Assembly: GCA_023525715.1 (NCBI GenBank)
Contig: CM042016.1
Span: 64,991,382 to 65,055,381 of the forward strand
Length of the DNA stretch: 64,000 bases
From: Cichorium intybus
Taxonomy: Eukaryota; Streptophyta; Magnoliopsida; Asterales; Asteraceae
Direction: 5' to 3'
Part shown: positions 1 to 9,345 of the stretch, piece after piece
Numbering within the stretch: position 1 is the stretch's first letter
Layout of the letters: each line of letters starts with the position of its first letter
Position numbers and translations under genes: made by a program
The notes under the pieces: model-generated
Seen by the model: only the letters and a program-made list of their open reading frames with translations
What the model was told of the DNA's origin: nothing
The model's database searches: none

Positions 1-913
1 CTTGTTGAAGAGTCATCAGGCCCATCTGTGAGCTTGGACAGTTCGAACACATTATTATCTGGTGCCCTGGCTTCGGAGTCCACAGCCCTCACAGGTGGAT
101 CAAAGAGAAGAGTGAAGTCTGTGTCAAAAGTAATGATTGGTAATGCATCAACAGCCGGCTTCGGAAAGATAGATGACATAGGGAATGGATGCAGGGATTT
201 CTTGATATAATAGTCATCAAACGAGAGGTTGAGGGTTTCTTCAATTTTTCGTGTCCTCTTGTTCATGACTCTATATGCTTCTGAGTCTTGTGAATACCCA
301 AGAAAAATCCCTTCTTCAGATTTGTCATTGATTTTTTTCAAGTGATCTTTTAAGTTCAAAATAAAACACCTACAACCGAAGTTATGAAGAAATTTGACAT
401 TTGGTTTTCTTCGGTTGAGTAGTTCGTATGGTGTGATATGAAATCTCTTGTGGATGTATGATCTGTTTTGTGTGAAGCATGATGTAGAGATAGCTTCAGC
501 CCAGAAGTACATGGGCAAGTTTGCAAAGTTGAGCATAGTTCTTGCCGCTTCACACAAAGAACGATTTCGTCTTTCTAAAACACCATTTTGTTGAGGAGTA
601 TATGGTGCTGAGAAGTTATGACTAATCCCCTTTGTCTTCAGAAATCCATCAAGTGCTTGATTTTTAAACTCCGAACCGTTGTCACTGTGTACACTTCAGA
701 CTTTCTTGTTGAGCTTTACTTCTATTTTCTTTATGAAATTAATGATTTCTTCAGCTGCATCAGACTTGTTTCTTTAGAATAAGACCCAAGTGAATCTTGA
801 ATAATCATCAACTATCACAAAAATGTATTTCTTCTTTCCAATTGATTCAACAGCAGATGGACCACAAAGATCCATGTAAAGAAGTGAAAAAGGTTCGGTG
901 ATTTTTGGGTTGA
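1..913 (-). pseudogene. Copia integrase core and C-terminal region (element A, 5' truncated by window)
   Basis: Reverse-strand translation gives the retroviral integrase core (rve). I see MDLCGPS with the first catalytic Asp near 875, IVDDYSRFTWV near 810, HSDNGSEF with the second Asp near 695, and PQQNGVLERRNRS with the catalytic Glu near 590. Downstream (below 500) follows the conserved FLGYSQDSEAYRV stretch near 300 and an acidic linker towards RT. The protein would insert the cDNA into the host genome. It is broken by a few stops and shifts (for example near 775), and RT must lie left of position 1. Confidence 0.8.
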
Positions 914-1153
914 TCACAGTTGGATGCCTTTGTTTTTTTGCTTGCCATGTTCACAAGCAGAACAAAGTGAGTCGTTATCAAATTTGAGAGCAGGCATTCC
1001 ACGAACCAAATCCATGGCCACTAAATTGTTTAAGTCTTTAAAGTTTAGATGAACAAGTCTTCGGTGCCATAGCCAGCTTACATCTGAATTGGCTTCGGAT
1101 AGAAGACACAATAATTGCCCACCAGTCACTGGCTTCAGATTCAAGGGAAACAT
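914..1153 (-). pseudogene. GAG-pre-integrase (HHCC) domain, element A
   Basis: A 79-codon open stretch contains WLWHRRLVHLNF and, 40 residues on, LCSACEHGKQ. These are the two His and two Cys of the zinc-binding HHCC domain that precedes copia integrase cores. It belongs to the same decayed polyprotein as its reverse-strand neighbours and is separated from the protease by a frame change. Confidence 0.8.
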
Positions 1154-1235
1154 TTATCCCTTTCTTTTAGATTTCAACAAGACTTCATTTGTTGATTCTT
1201 TCGTGATGACACTCCATTGGTTATCGAACTACCAA

Positions 1236-1475
1236 CTAAGAGATACTCACAAGATTGTGCTTTAACCCTTCTACAAATGCAACTCTGTTGATTGTAAATT
1301 GGCCATTTGTGATTTTGCCATAACCCCGAATCGGACACGTTTCGTTGTTACCGAAGTGAACATTTCCAGCATCATCCAATGTTCTGTAATCCCTGAGATA
1401 TTCCCTCTTCCATGTCATATGTCTTGAGCAGCCATTATCCATGTACCATTTTGCATTGTACCGCTCATTTGACAT
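1236..1475 (-). pseudogene. Copia aspartic protease domain, element A
   Basis: A 79-codon open stretch begins near WYMDNGCSRHMTW. This is the copia retropepsin active-site motif, here with D-N-G in place of the commoner D-S/T-G, followed by the basic-hydrophobic run typical of these proteases and VAFVEGLKHNLVSIS at the end. It would cleave the gag-pol polyprotein. Asn after the catalytic Asp occurs in other copia proteases too, so the site may have been functional before the flanking frame breaks. Confidence 0.8.
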
Positions 1476-1484
1476 GACCTACAA

Positions 1485-1715
1485 TCAATCAAGAAGAAGT
1501 TGGTACACAATCAATCTTGGGTCCTCAGGGTAAGCAAAGGATTCTTGAATCCACTTCTCAACAGCCTCTTCGGAAATTTCATTAGCATTTAGATTAATCA
1601 TATTATCCAAAGTCTCATGTGATGAACAGGATGAGTCAGAACATGATTCCGAAGAGCTTTTTGTTAAGATTGATGAGTCTGAAGTGACTAAAAAATGGAA
1701 GTCTTCGGAACCCAT
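1485..1715 (-). pseudogene. Acidic linker upstream of protease, element A
   Basis: A 76-codon reverse-strand open stretch is rich in Ser, Glu and Asp and lies between the long linker ORF and the protease. No domain is recognisable. Position and composition suggest it is part of the disordered gag-protease spacer of this copia group. It is interrupted on both sides by frame changes. Confidence 0.5.
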
Positions 1716-1912
1716 ATTTGTTTGGATAAGCTTGATTTTGAGGTTTTTGACTTTTTCTTAGTACTTAAGAGTTTTGAACAAATCGATTACTTTGAAGATT
1801 TAGTTTTTGCAGTAAGATTTTCTTTCAAATCATTTCTTTTCCAATTTTGTTTTGAATTTTCAACTGTAGATTTCCTTGATATTGAACTACATAACGTAGA
1901 AGTACAAAGGTA

Positions 1913-3172
1913 CTATTCGTATGCCAATTTGAAATCATTTACTGAAAGATTCTTATCCTTAAACAAATCCAAATTTTTGTCCAGCCATTGATGGAATGTA
2001 TCTATCAAATTGTTGCCCTTAGAAAATGTTTTCTTTGTTGCTTTTTGAAACTTAGGGTTTGGAAAGTTTGGTTTTGATGGTACAAAGGATGGTTTAGAAA
2101 GTTGGTTTTTAACATTTGAATCCTTTATATCCATAACTTTTGTTCGAGAAGTTGAGGCCTTCGTAATGGTTGGTTTTGAAACTCCGAAGGGTTTTTTTCT
2201 TTTAACAGGGTTTGATATTTGTTTGGTTTTCACATTCGCAGCAAATGGTTTTTGAATCGGTTTTGTAATTACAATTGCTGGTTTTATTTTGGAAGTTGAA
2301 GCAAGGTTGTGAGCTTGTGGCCTGTTTAGAATTTGAGGTCTTTTCAAAATCTGAGGTTTTTGTACTAAAGGTTTGGAAACAACAATCTTAGGTTTTGTAA
2401 TGACATTTTCAAAAGATTGTGAAAGCGGTACACTCTCACAAGATTCCATTAACTGAAAAACATCCATCTTCAGAGCTATGGGTTTCTCCATAACTTGAAT
2501 TTGTTTGTAATTTCTGTTAGTGTAAATGTGATTATCATTTTTAACATTTAAAATATGAGCCATGTTTTTAGGAATCTTTTCCTTTTCATAATAAAGATGA
2601 TTGTAGATGTTATGTCCATACAAATATTGTTTTCTCACATTGATTTTTACTTCCATTGTTTCATTCATTTCATTTTCAACCATTTCTGAAGATGAGAAGA
2701 ATCCTTCCTCAATAACTGTGGAATTATCCTCCTCACAAATCTTTTTCAAATCATTGTCAATTAGAAGCATGCCACCAGGCTTCACAAAAATGGAGTTTTT
2801 GAAATAAGAGATCTTCGGATAGATACAAGCAACATGGACCAGTCTTTTTGAATTGTCTTTGAGATATTGATCGTAGGAGACACATTCATCAGAAATTTGT
2901 ATTTTAGATTTCACAATTTCCTTGTTTTTAGAAGTTTCATTTTCACAATTAATTTTTTCTTTTCCTTTGTCAACCGAAGACAATTGTGATGTGTCTTCGG
3001 AGGGTGATGCAGATGCGAAGGATGATTTTAATATAGTTAAAGAAGAACAATCAACTTCCTCCATATCCGAATCACATTCAGAATCATTTTCAGATTCAGT
3101 TTCAACAGTAACTAATTCTTTATTTTCAATTTGAGGAACATCCTTTTTCAAGATTGGAATTTCTTGTGGCAA
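1913..3172 (-). pseudogene. Long gag-protease linker ORF, element A
   Basis: A 419-codon open reverse-strand stretch begins MPQEIPILKKDVPQIENKE and is Lys/Ser/Asn/Glu rich. A structured-looking patch (DQYLKDNSKRLVHVACIY and LYGHNIYNHLYYEKEKIPKN) sits in the first half. A Lys/Pro-rich, Cys-free tail ends in FHQWLDKNLDLFKDKNLSV. I recognise no catalytic domain. Long linkers of this kind between the zinc knuckle and protease occur in some plant copia lineages. It is the longest intact reading frame left in element A, which is notable because the flanking domains are all frameshifted. Confidence 0.6.
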
Positions 3173-3205
3173 TAACTTCCAAAGATTATCAGCAGTTAAA
3201 TGTTT

Positions 3206-3538
3206 TTATACAGATATCAAGCAATGTTTATATGAAGGGTTGGTGACTTCAGAGTCAGATACTATGGATTCACATTCATAAGATATACTGCCAACATTTT
3301 TAAGCTTAAACTCAATAAAAGGCAGCAGTTGTCTATGTTGAACATTGCACACATCAGCAGAATGATAAATGCGAGTAACATGAGCATACAGACGTTTTGC
3401 AGTTTCACAGAAGATATTACATTGTCTCAAAATTACATCATGATTATTTAAATGTTTTTCCCTATTCTCCTCTAGCAGTGTGATTCTTAAATTGGCATTT
3501 TCTAGTGAAAGCTTTAAACCCTCTACTCTCCCCCTCAA
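3206..3538 (-). pseudogene. Coiled-coil-like gag spacer, element A
   Basis: A 110-codon stretch starts VEGLKLSLENANLRITLLEE, a leucine-heptad-like run, followed by a Cys/His-containing segment without a recognised fold. It sits between the gag zinc knuckle (upstream on the reverse strand) and the long linker. I infer a structural gag segment. It is out of frame with the preceding gag ORF. Confidence 0.5.
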
Positions 3539-3550
3539 GTTGAGAATCTC

Positions 3551-4405
3551 CTACTCACTGATTTTCTCCCTATTTTTCACATCAACAAATAGTTTATGCA
3601 TCACAGAACAATCACGAGTTATTTCATCAATGATAGGAGTAGATTTAGAATTCTCATAACCAAGACCTGCAGATCCTTCATACCCCCATTCTTCTTCACT
3701 TTCAGTCTCCTCAGAAGTGACCTTTGGAAAGCACTTACCATCATCATAGGCCATGAAAGCACTATAAGTTGGATTTCTTACTTCTTCATATTCGGAGTCA
3801 GATGACCAAACTTGATATGTTCCTAGATAATCCTCAGCAGCCAACAAGGCTAGGTCCTTGGTCTTTTCTCTTACTTCCTCTATCTTTCTTGCATAGTAAG
3901 CTTCATCTTTCACTTGATTTTGTTTCTCATTTCGTTTACGAAGCATGCGGTCTTTTGCAAAGTGATACTTACCATGACAGTAATTGCAATCAAAACCTGA
4001 GTCACCTGCAACCTTATTTTCTTCAGATTTAGCTTTTAGGGACTCCGAAGTATTAGATTCAATAGGCTTCGGAGTTGAGAATTTTGTTGTTTTGTCTTTG
4101 GGAGTGTAAATCTCAGGTTTTGGCTTCGGAGTGAAGGAATTTTTGTTGAACTTTTTCACAAACGGTTTTGCTGGATTGGACTTATTTAAAAAGGGTTTTT
4201 TGAACCTACGATTGTTTGCAGCATACAAAGCAATCAATTCTCCATTCTCTCCTTCCATGCAACCATCGGGTTCATCCTTTTCTTCTTCTTCTTCAACATT
4301 TGACATAAGGGCCAATGAACCAGAACCAGCCTTCTCACTTCTTCTTCCGCAGATATCAGGTTCATGAGATTTGATGAGATTATAGAGAGCAGCTAGTGAT
4401 ACCAT
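3551..4405 (-). pseudogene. Gag C-terminal half with damaged zinc knuckle, element A
   Basis: The 284-codon reverse-strand stretch starts inside gag with MVSLAALYNLIKSHEPD, then a Lys/Pro/Ser-rich basic region, then CNYCHGKYHFAKDR. That fits the CX2CX4HX4C nucleic-acid-binding knuckle except that the last Cys is Arg. An acidic region follows. Gag packages the element RNA. The N-terminal capsid-like part is absent because the segment stops at the 4405 junction. The ATG at 4405 is internal to gag and not a real start. Confidence 0.75.
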
Positions 4406-5426
4406 GTGTTAGCTAATTACCTAATGCTGACCGAGAATGGCGAACCAAAATATTATCTTGAAGCCTTAAGGATGAAAGACTCCGTACAGTGGAAGAAGGT
4501 GATGGAAGATGAGATATGTTCACTAGACAAGAATGAGGCCTGGTCTCTTGTCAAGTTACCAGCAAGAAGAAGGAATTGTCAAACAAGTGGGTGTTTCGGG
4601 TCAAAGATGAAGCTGATAGGAGCAAGAGATACAAAGCATGATTGGTGGTCAAGGCGTTCCAGAAAAGGAGGGCATTGACTAAAACCAGATATTCTCTCCG
4701 GTTGAGAAGATGACCACAATCCGAATTGTGCTTGGGATCGTAGCATCCGAGAATCTCTACCTAGAGCAGCTAGATGTCAAGATTGCGTTCTTGCATGGCG
4801 ACCTAGAAGAAGATATATACATGGTGCAACCAGAAGGTTTTGAGATAACTGGGACTGGGAAAGAAAACCCGGTGTGCCGTTTAAAGAAAAGCCTATACGG
4901 ATTGCAGCAAGCTCCAAGACAGTGGTACTTGAAGTTTGATGACTTCATGAGGAGAAATGGGTTCCGAAGGAATGATAGCCACCACTGCTGTTACCTAAAG
5001 CAATTCAAGGCCTCATACATCATCCTGCTTCTCTATGTTGATGATGTGCTAGTGGTGGGTGCTGACATATATGAGATGAACAGGATGAAACAATAGTTGT
5101 CCAAGGAATTCGAGATGAAGGACCTCGGACCTGCTAAGCAAATTCTGGGCATGAGCATTGTCAGAAACCGAGCCTCATGCGAGATTAAACTTTCTCAGGA
5201 GAAGTACATCCTTAAAGTTTTGGAGAAGTTCAACATGACAAGTGCTAAGGTCCGAAGCACCCCACTTGGAAGCCACTTAAAGCTTTCAAACGAACAAACC
5301 CCAAAGACGGACAATGACAAGTTTGAAATGGCTAAGGTTCCATACGCATCCGTTGTTGGCAATCTGATGTACGCTATGGTGTGCACAAGGCCAAACATTG
5401 CACGTGCCGTGGGAGTTGTTAGTTGA
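4406..5426 (+). pseudogene. Copia reverse transcriptase (element A)
   Basis: Forward-strand translation begins at about YLMLTENGEPKYY, the usual entry to the copia RT (RVT_2) domain, and continues WKKVMEDEICSLDKNEAWSL, then LHGDLEEDIYMVQPEGF (4792-4842), SLYGLQQAPRQWY and the catalytic YVDD at 5034-5045. It would copy the element RNA into cDNA. The frame is broken between 4560 and 4710 and by a TAG at 5094. The catalytic motif is intact. The domain abuts the reverse-strand gag fragment at 4405 with no integrase before it, which is not a normal copia arrangement. Confidence 0.85.
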
Positions 5427-6015
5427 TTCGTGTCGAATCTAAAAAGAAGCATTGGGGAGGGGTCAAGTGGCTGCTCCGCTACATGAAGGGAATCTCGGAC
5501 GCATCTTTAGTTTATAAAAGGAAAAAGGTAGTCATTGAGGGTATACTGCAGTAGTAGAAGCTAGCAAAAAACGAAAGGTGGTCCTTGCGGATTTAGGGAA
5601 AAGCACGATTTGTTATGTCTCCACAATTAGAGGAACAAAAATTAGTTGGATGTCAAGACTGTAGAAAAGTGTAGCTCTTTCAACCACTGAAGCAGATTAT
5701 ACAGCAGTAGCAGAAGCTAGCAATGAGTTGCTGTGGTTGAAGAACTTTCTAGAAGAGCTTGGACAAAAACAGGAGGATTGTGTGTTGCATTGTGATAATC
5801 AGAGTGTAATTCATCTTGCGAAGAATCTGTTGTTTTATAGTAGGACGAAGCATATCAAGACAAGATACCATTTCATTTGTGAGCAGATAGCCGAAGGTAT
5901 GCTTGTCTTGAAGAAAATCCTTGGTGCGAAGAATCCTATGGATATGTTCACCAAGGTGGTCCAGTTGGACAAGCTGAAGTTGTGCATGACTTCAGCTAGT
6001 CTTCCACAGGAGTAA
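5427..6015 (+). pseudogene. Copia RNase H (element A)
   Basis: After the RT thumb and connection (ending VCTRPNIARAVG) comes the RNase H domain. The clearest part is 5680-6015, with EADYTAVAEASNELLWLKNF, then LHCDNQSVIHLAKN carrying the catalytic Asp, RTKHIKTRYHF, and a typical copia C-terminus ending LPQE* at 6015. The first part (5427-5680) is frameshifted. RNase H removes the RNA strand during cDNA synthesis. A polypurine tract and LTR follow about 90 bases downstream, as expected for a 3' end. Confidence 0.8.
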
Positions 6016-6100
6016 GGGCGAAGACGAGGAACTAGAGAGAGAGTATCTAATCTTGGTTGATCACACTTGATAGACAGAAGAATCTAGTCTTGAGTAGTCT

Positions 6101-6113
6101 CCAAGTGGGAGAT
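6101..6113 (+). other. Polypurine tract of element A
   Basis: CCAAGTGGGAGAT immediately precedes the TGTTGAG start of the LTR. It is the plus-strand primer site and fixes the left edge of the 3' LTR at 6114. Confidence 0.75.
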
Positions 6114-6355
6114 TGTTGAGTAGGTGGAGTCTAATCTGGAGTGAAGTGACTCTACGTCCGAAGTTAGGAGACCTCATCCAGACCGAAGGAATTTGTTACT
6201 TCAGTGAGAAGTATCCCACTGGTAGAAGTACAAAGGACATCCAGTGTCAAAATGGTGGTCTGCTTTATACGTTGATCATATAATGTTTGTCTGCTACAAC
6301 ATGTTCACTGTACCGTCACCTAGTCTATGTGCAGAATGTCTGGTCTAGAAGATCT
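6114..6355 (+). repeat. 3' LTR of element A, left part
   Basis: Starts TGTTGAGTAGG directly after a polypurine tract. It is interrupted at 6355 by insertion of element B and resumes at 16760. The last five bases, GATCT (6351-6355), are repeated at 16760-16764 and are the target-site duplication of B. Joined conceptually, the LTR is about 580 bp. Confidence 0.8.
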
Positions 6356-7043
6356 TGTTGGATTAAGGTGTCTAAGCAATAACTATAATTTTGAAGTGTA
6401 CTTAATTTGACAGCAGCACAGTCCTTTTGGGTTGCCCTCATAACTGGCAAAGGACTACATGATTAATTAAGAGAGAGGAAATAATGATATATTAATATAT
6501 TATGAGAATAATATATTAATTAGAAATCATATTATTTAATTAATAATTGATCAGAAATTAATTAGAATTAATTGGATTAATTAATAGTGTAGAGGCTGAT
6601 TTGTAATTGTTTAATAGTTGAGCAATAGACAACCTCGAAACCCTAATGGGTTGGACGAAATCCAAGGCTTGGAGCCTTGTGGATTTCGCAGCCCATGGTG
6701 GTTTATATGGCAGTGGTAAGCAGATCACCTTATCTGATAAAAGCCTTATCATACCATGATCTTAAATAAGGCAATTATACTCCTTATTGCTTATTACTTG
6801 GAGACTATAAATAGAGACCCCTGGCACCCCATATTCCACGTCAATTACAAGGATCTCTCCTTGCTATCTCTTGATCATCTAGCTTACTAGTTCTTGGGTG
6901 TGAGCCATTAGAGGCACGACATTTGTGGTGCTAGCTTCCAAAGGTCAAAGGTATAAAATTCATCTTTTGTAATTTTAATATTGGCCTTAGATATAGGTTT
7001 AATTGAGAAAAATATAGACCCTATAAGGTGCATGTGAACATCA
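6356..7043 (+). repeat. 5' LTR of element B
   Basis: Begins TGTTGGATTAAGG after GATCT and ends ATCA one base before the primer-binding site. A TATAAATA box lies near 6807. Against the 3' LTR it aligns closely until GTGCATGTGAAC (7029-7039) and then jumps to the terminal ATCA, lacking about 35 bases that the 3' LTR retains (16721-16755). This is a deletion at the U5 end. Confidence 0.85.
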
Positions 7044-7044
7044 G

Positions 7045-7056
7045 TGGTATCAGAGC
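7045..7056 (+). other. Primer-binding site, element B
   Basis: TGGTATCAGAGC is complementary to the 3' end of plant initiator-methionine tRNA, the usual minus-strand primer of copia elements. It lies one base after the 5' LTR. Confidence 0.85.
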
Positions 7057-8207
7057 CATGCTGTTTTTCTGTTAAACTGCTATATCTCGAATTGAACATA
7101 GGGTTTATCAAAAATAAACCCTTTCCCACATGATTGTCGATTTTGTCTTAGGGGTTCTGAAACCCTGGCCTCCACCCTGGTTTTTCAAAAATTACCTGGC
7201 CTCCTTTAGGGTTTTCTATTTTTGGTAAATGTGATTAATTAATAATTGGAAACCCCTTGGCCTTATTTTCGATTACACCTAGTGGGCAAGGATTAGGATT
7301 TAAATTAATTGGATTAATTTTGTAATCCTTGTTTGATTTAATTAATTTAATTAACAGTTAATTAAAAGACACAAATTAAATCAAAGACCTTTTTAATTGT
7401 TTAAAATACATCTTATATATATTATTATAAGATTAATATATTTTATATATAAGATTAAGTAAGTCAAATCGCTAGTATGCCTCTTTCACAAAACTGATCT
7501 ATAAGGGGGTATATGGAAACTGTCTATAAAATGACGGTTGAATGGGTGTCCACTCTCACCCACCACTTCCTTGACTAGTGGAGTGTCGTTAGCATAACGG
7601 ATTTGATGGGACAAACCTAATCTCATTAAAAGTATAATGCTATTAAACAAAGTACTAGAATATTTAACAAAACCCAATCTAGTTACTTTAGGAAAAGTAA
7701 ATAGTATGCTAACCCATGAAATCACACATTACACTTTAAGAATTGTTAGTGGATCTTGTGTGGTTAACCGGCACAATAATAGGGATTCATAAAGAGTGGT
7801 AATTGGTATCTCGCAAATTATCATTGTTGATGGAGCGCGTGTGGTTAACCGGCACATCAATCGAGATGATAAACGATAGTGAGGTTACCATGTGATTTGC
7901 ATGGTTATTCACACATTGTTTGTGATCCTTGGCATCCCAGTCACAAACAAAAGGGGCATAATCGAGATTAAGCATGCCATTAAACTGTTCAATGAATCTC
8001 ATAGATCTAGGAATTTCAGTTAATATGATTATTTCCACACTGAGATTGGTAAATCGTCATTTACCTACCTTTATGTAATTTTCAATTAGATTACGGCATC
8101 CCTTTTCTAAGTTGTGTAATTAAATTTTTGGATCCTAGCCTTAATATTTATAATTGGGTTAAATATTAAGGATTTCCCTGTCTAATCAAAACTATCTTCT
8201 TTTATAG
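7057..8207 (+). other. Leader of element B, no gene seen
   Basis: About 1.15 kb of AT-rich untranslated leader between primer site and gag. It contains a 17-bp direct repeat, GTGTGGTTAACCGGCAC, at 7758-7774 and 7839-7855. I see no ORF worth calling. Confidence 0.6.
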
Positions 8208-9192
8208 ATGTCTTCTCCTGATACTCCTGTTGCTCCCACCGCCCCCACTCTACCCATAACACCAACTTCTCCTCGATCCTCTCGCTTTGTTCTAAGGTGA
8301 CATTAGATGGCACCAACTATAACGATTGGATGAGAAACATCAAGATGGCGCTCATGTTCGAGGACAAAGAGTATGTTCTTGAAAAGGAGCTCGTCGAGAT
8401 TGATCAAGAAACCGCTACTCCTGAGGAATGTGCCTCATTCAAGAAACACTATGACGATGCTACCAAAGTGGCATGCATCATGGTCGCCACTATGGTCCCT
8501 GAATTGCAAATGTTTTATGATGACTACTGGCCATACGACATGAACAAGGACGTTGTGGAAAAGTTCCATAAACGAGCTCGTCAAGAGAAGTATGAAGTAC
8601 TCAAGGCACTCATGGTCTGCAAGATGAAGGAGGGAGAGTCTGTTTGTGCCCATGTACAGAAAATGCAAAAATATGTGGAGCGACTTATGAAGCTGAATGT
8701 GCACTTTGACGAGGAACTAGCTATTGATATAGTTCTGAACTCGTTGCCCAGTTGTTATGATTAGTTCATTCTGACCTATCATTTGAACAACAATAAGACA
8801 ACTCTCGCACAGTTGCACAATATGCTACAGACTGCTGAAGCCGGCATGAAGGGTAAAGCTATATCCTCCGCTTCTAGTAATGCTCCCGTTATGGCTATTG
8901 TACATTGGAAAGGGAAGAAGAGGAAAGGTCCTCCGAAACAAAACTGGAAGAGAAAGTCGCATGCCGGGTCATCTAGTAGTGGCTCAAAGGTAAAGTCTGG
9001 TTCTGATATTCCTATCGTCTCAAACCCCAAAGATGTTGAATGCTTCTATTGCAATGAGAAGGGACACTGGAAACGAAGCTGCCCCAAGTACCTGCTAGGA
9101 CATAAAGATGGGAAAGTAAAGCCATCGTCTGTAGGTATATACACTACTTCTGATAAATCATCATCTTCTCATTCTTGGGTCCTAGATACATG
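8208..9192 (+). pseudogene. Gag of element B
   Basis: An ATG at 8208 opens a short Pro/Thr-rich N-terminus that hits a stop after about 29 codons. A one-base frame change leads into the main gag body (about 8297-8764, with TLDGTNYNDWMRNIKMAL at its start). A TAG at 8762 separates this from 8765-9192. The second part holds a basic region and an intact zinc knuckle CFYCNEKGHWKRSC (9041-9082; CX2CX4HX4C). The knuckle binds RNA during packaging. Confidence 0.85.
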
Positions 9193-9340
9193 ATGTGGTT
9201 TTCATATTTGTTCTGATCTGCAGGGACTAAGAGAATGTAGGGAGATGGAGCATGGGAGGATGAACCTGATCATGGGAAACAGGCGATCATCACTTGTCAC
9301 CAAGATTGGAGTTTATAACCTTATGCTTAGAAGTGATATT
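9160..9340 (+). pseudogene. Protease remnant of element B, split by a solo LTR
   Basis: HSWVLDT followed by a TGA stop and then CGFHIC marks the retropepsin active-site region: D-T is present but the Gly codon is lost to the stop. The frame continues to IGVYNLMLRSDI and is cut at 9345/9346 by the solo LTR, resuming at 12321. Confidence 0.75.
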
Positions 9341-9345
9341 AAATT

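Larger units (their letters stand above)
1..4405 (-). mobile_element. Inverted gag-protease-integrase segment of Ty1/copia element A
   Basis: Read on the reverse strand from 4405 to 1, the segment encodes in order a gag C-terminus with zinc knuckle, a long charged linker, an aspartic protease, the GAG-pre-integrase HHCC region and the integrase. That is copia order (integrase before reverse transcriptase). It starts abruptly inside gag at 4405, next to a forward-strand copia reverse transcriptase, and runs off the window within or just after the integrase. The ORFs are split by frameshifts and stops. No LTR borders the segment at 4405. Either it is a separate truncated element or, as I infer, the inverted 5' half of the element whose RT-RNase H-LTR follows at 4406-6355. 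Confidence 0.75.

Noticed and set aside
5545..5570. Displaced copy of the GCAGTAGCAGAAGCTAGC motif in RNase H of element A
   Set aside because: The stretch also fits the expected position of the RNase H GY-DADYA motif, so similarity to 5701-5722 may be coincidental.
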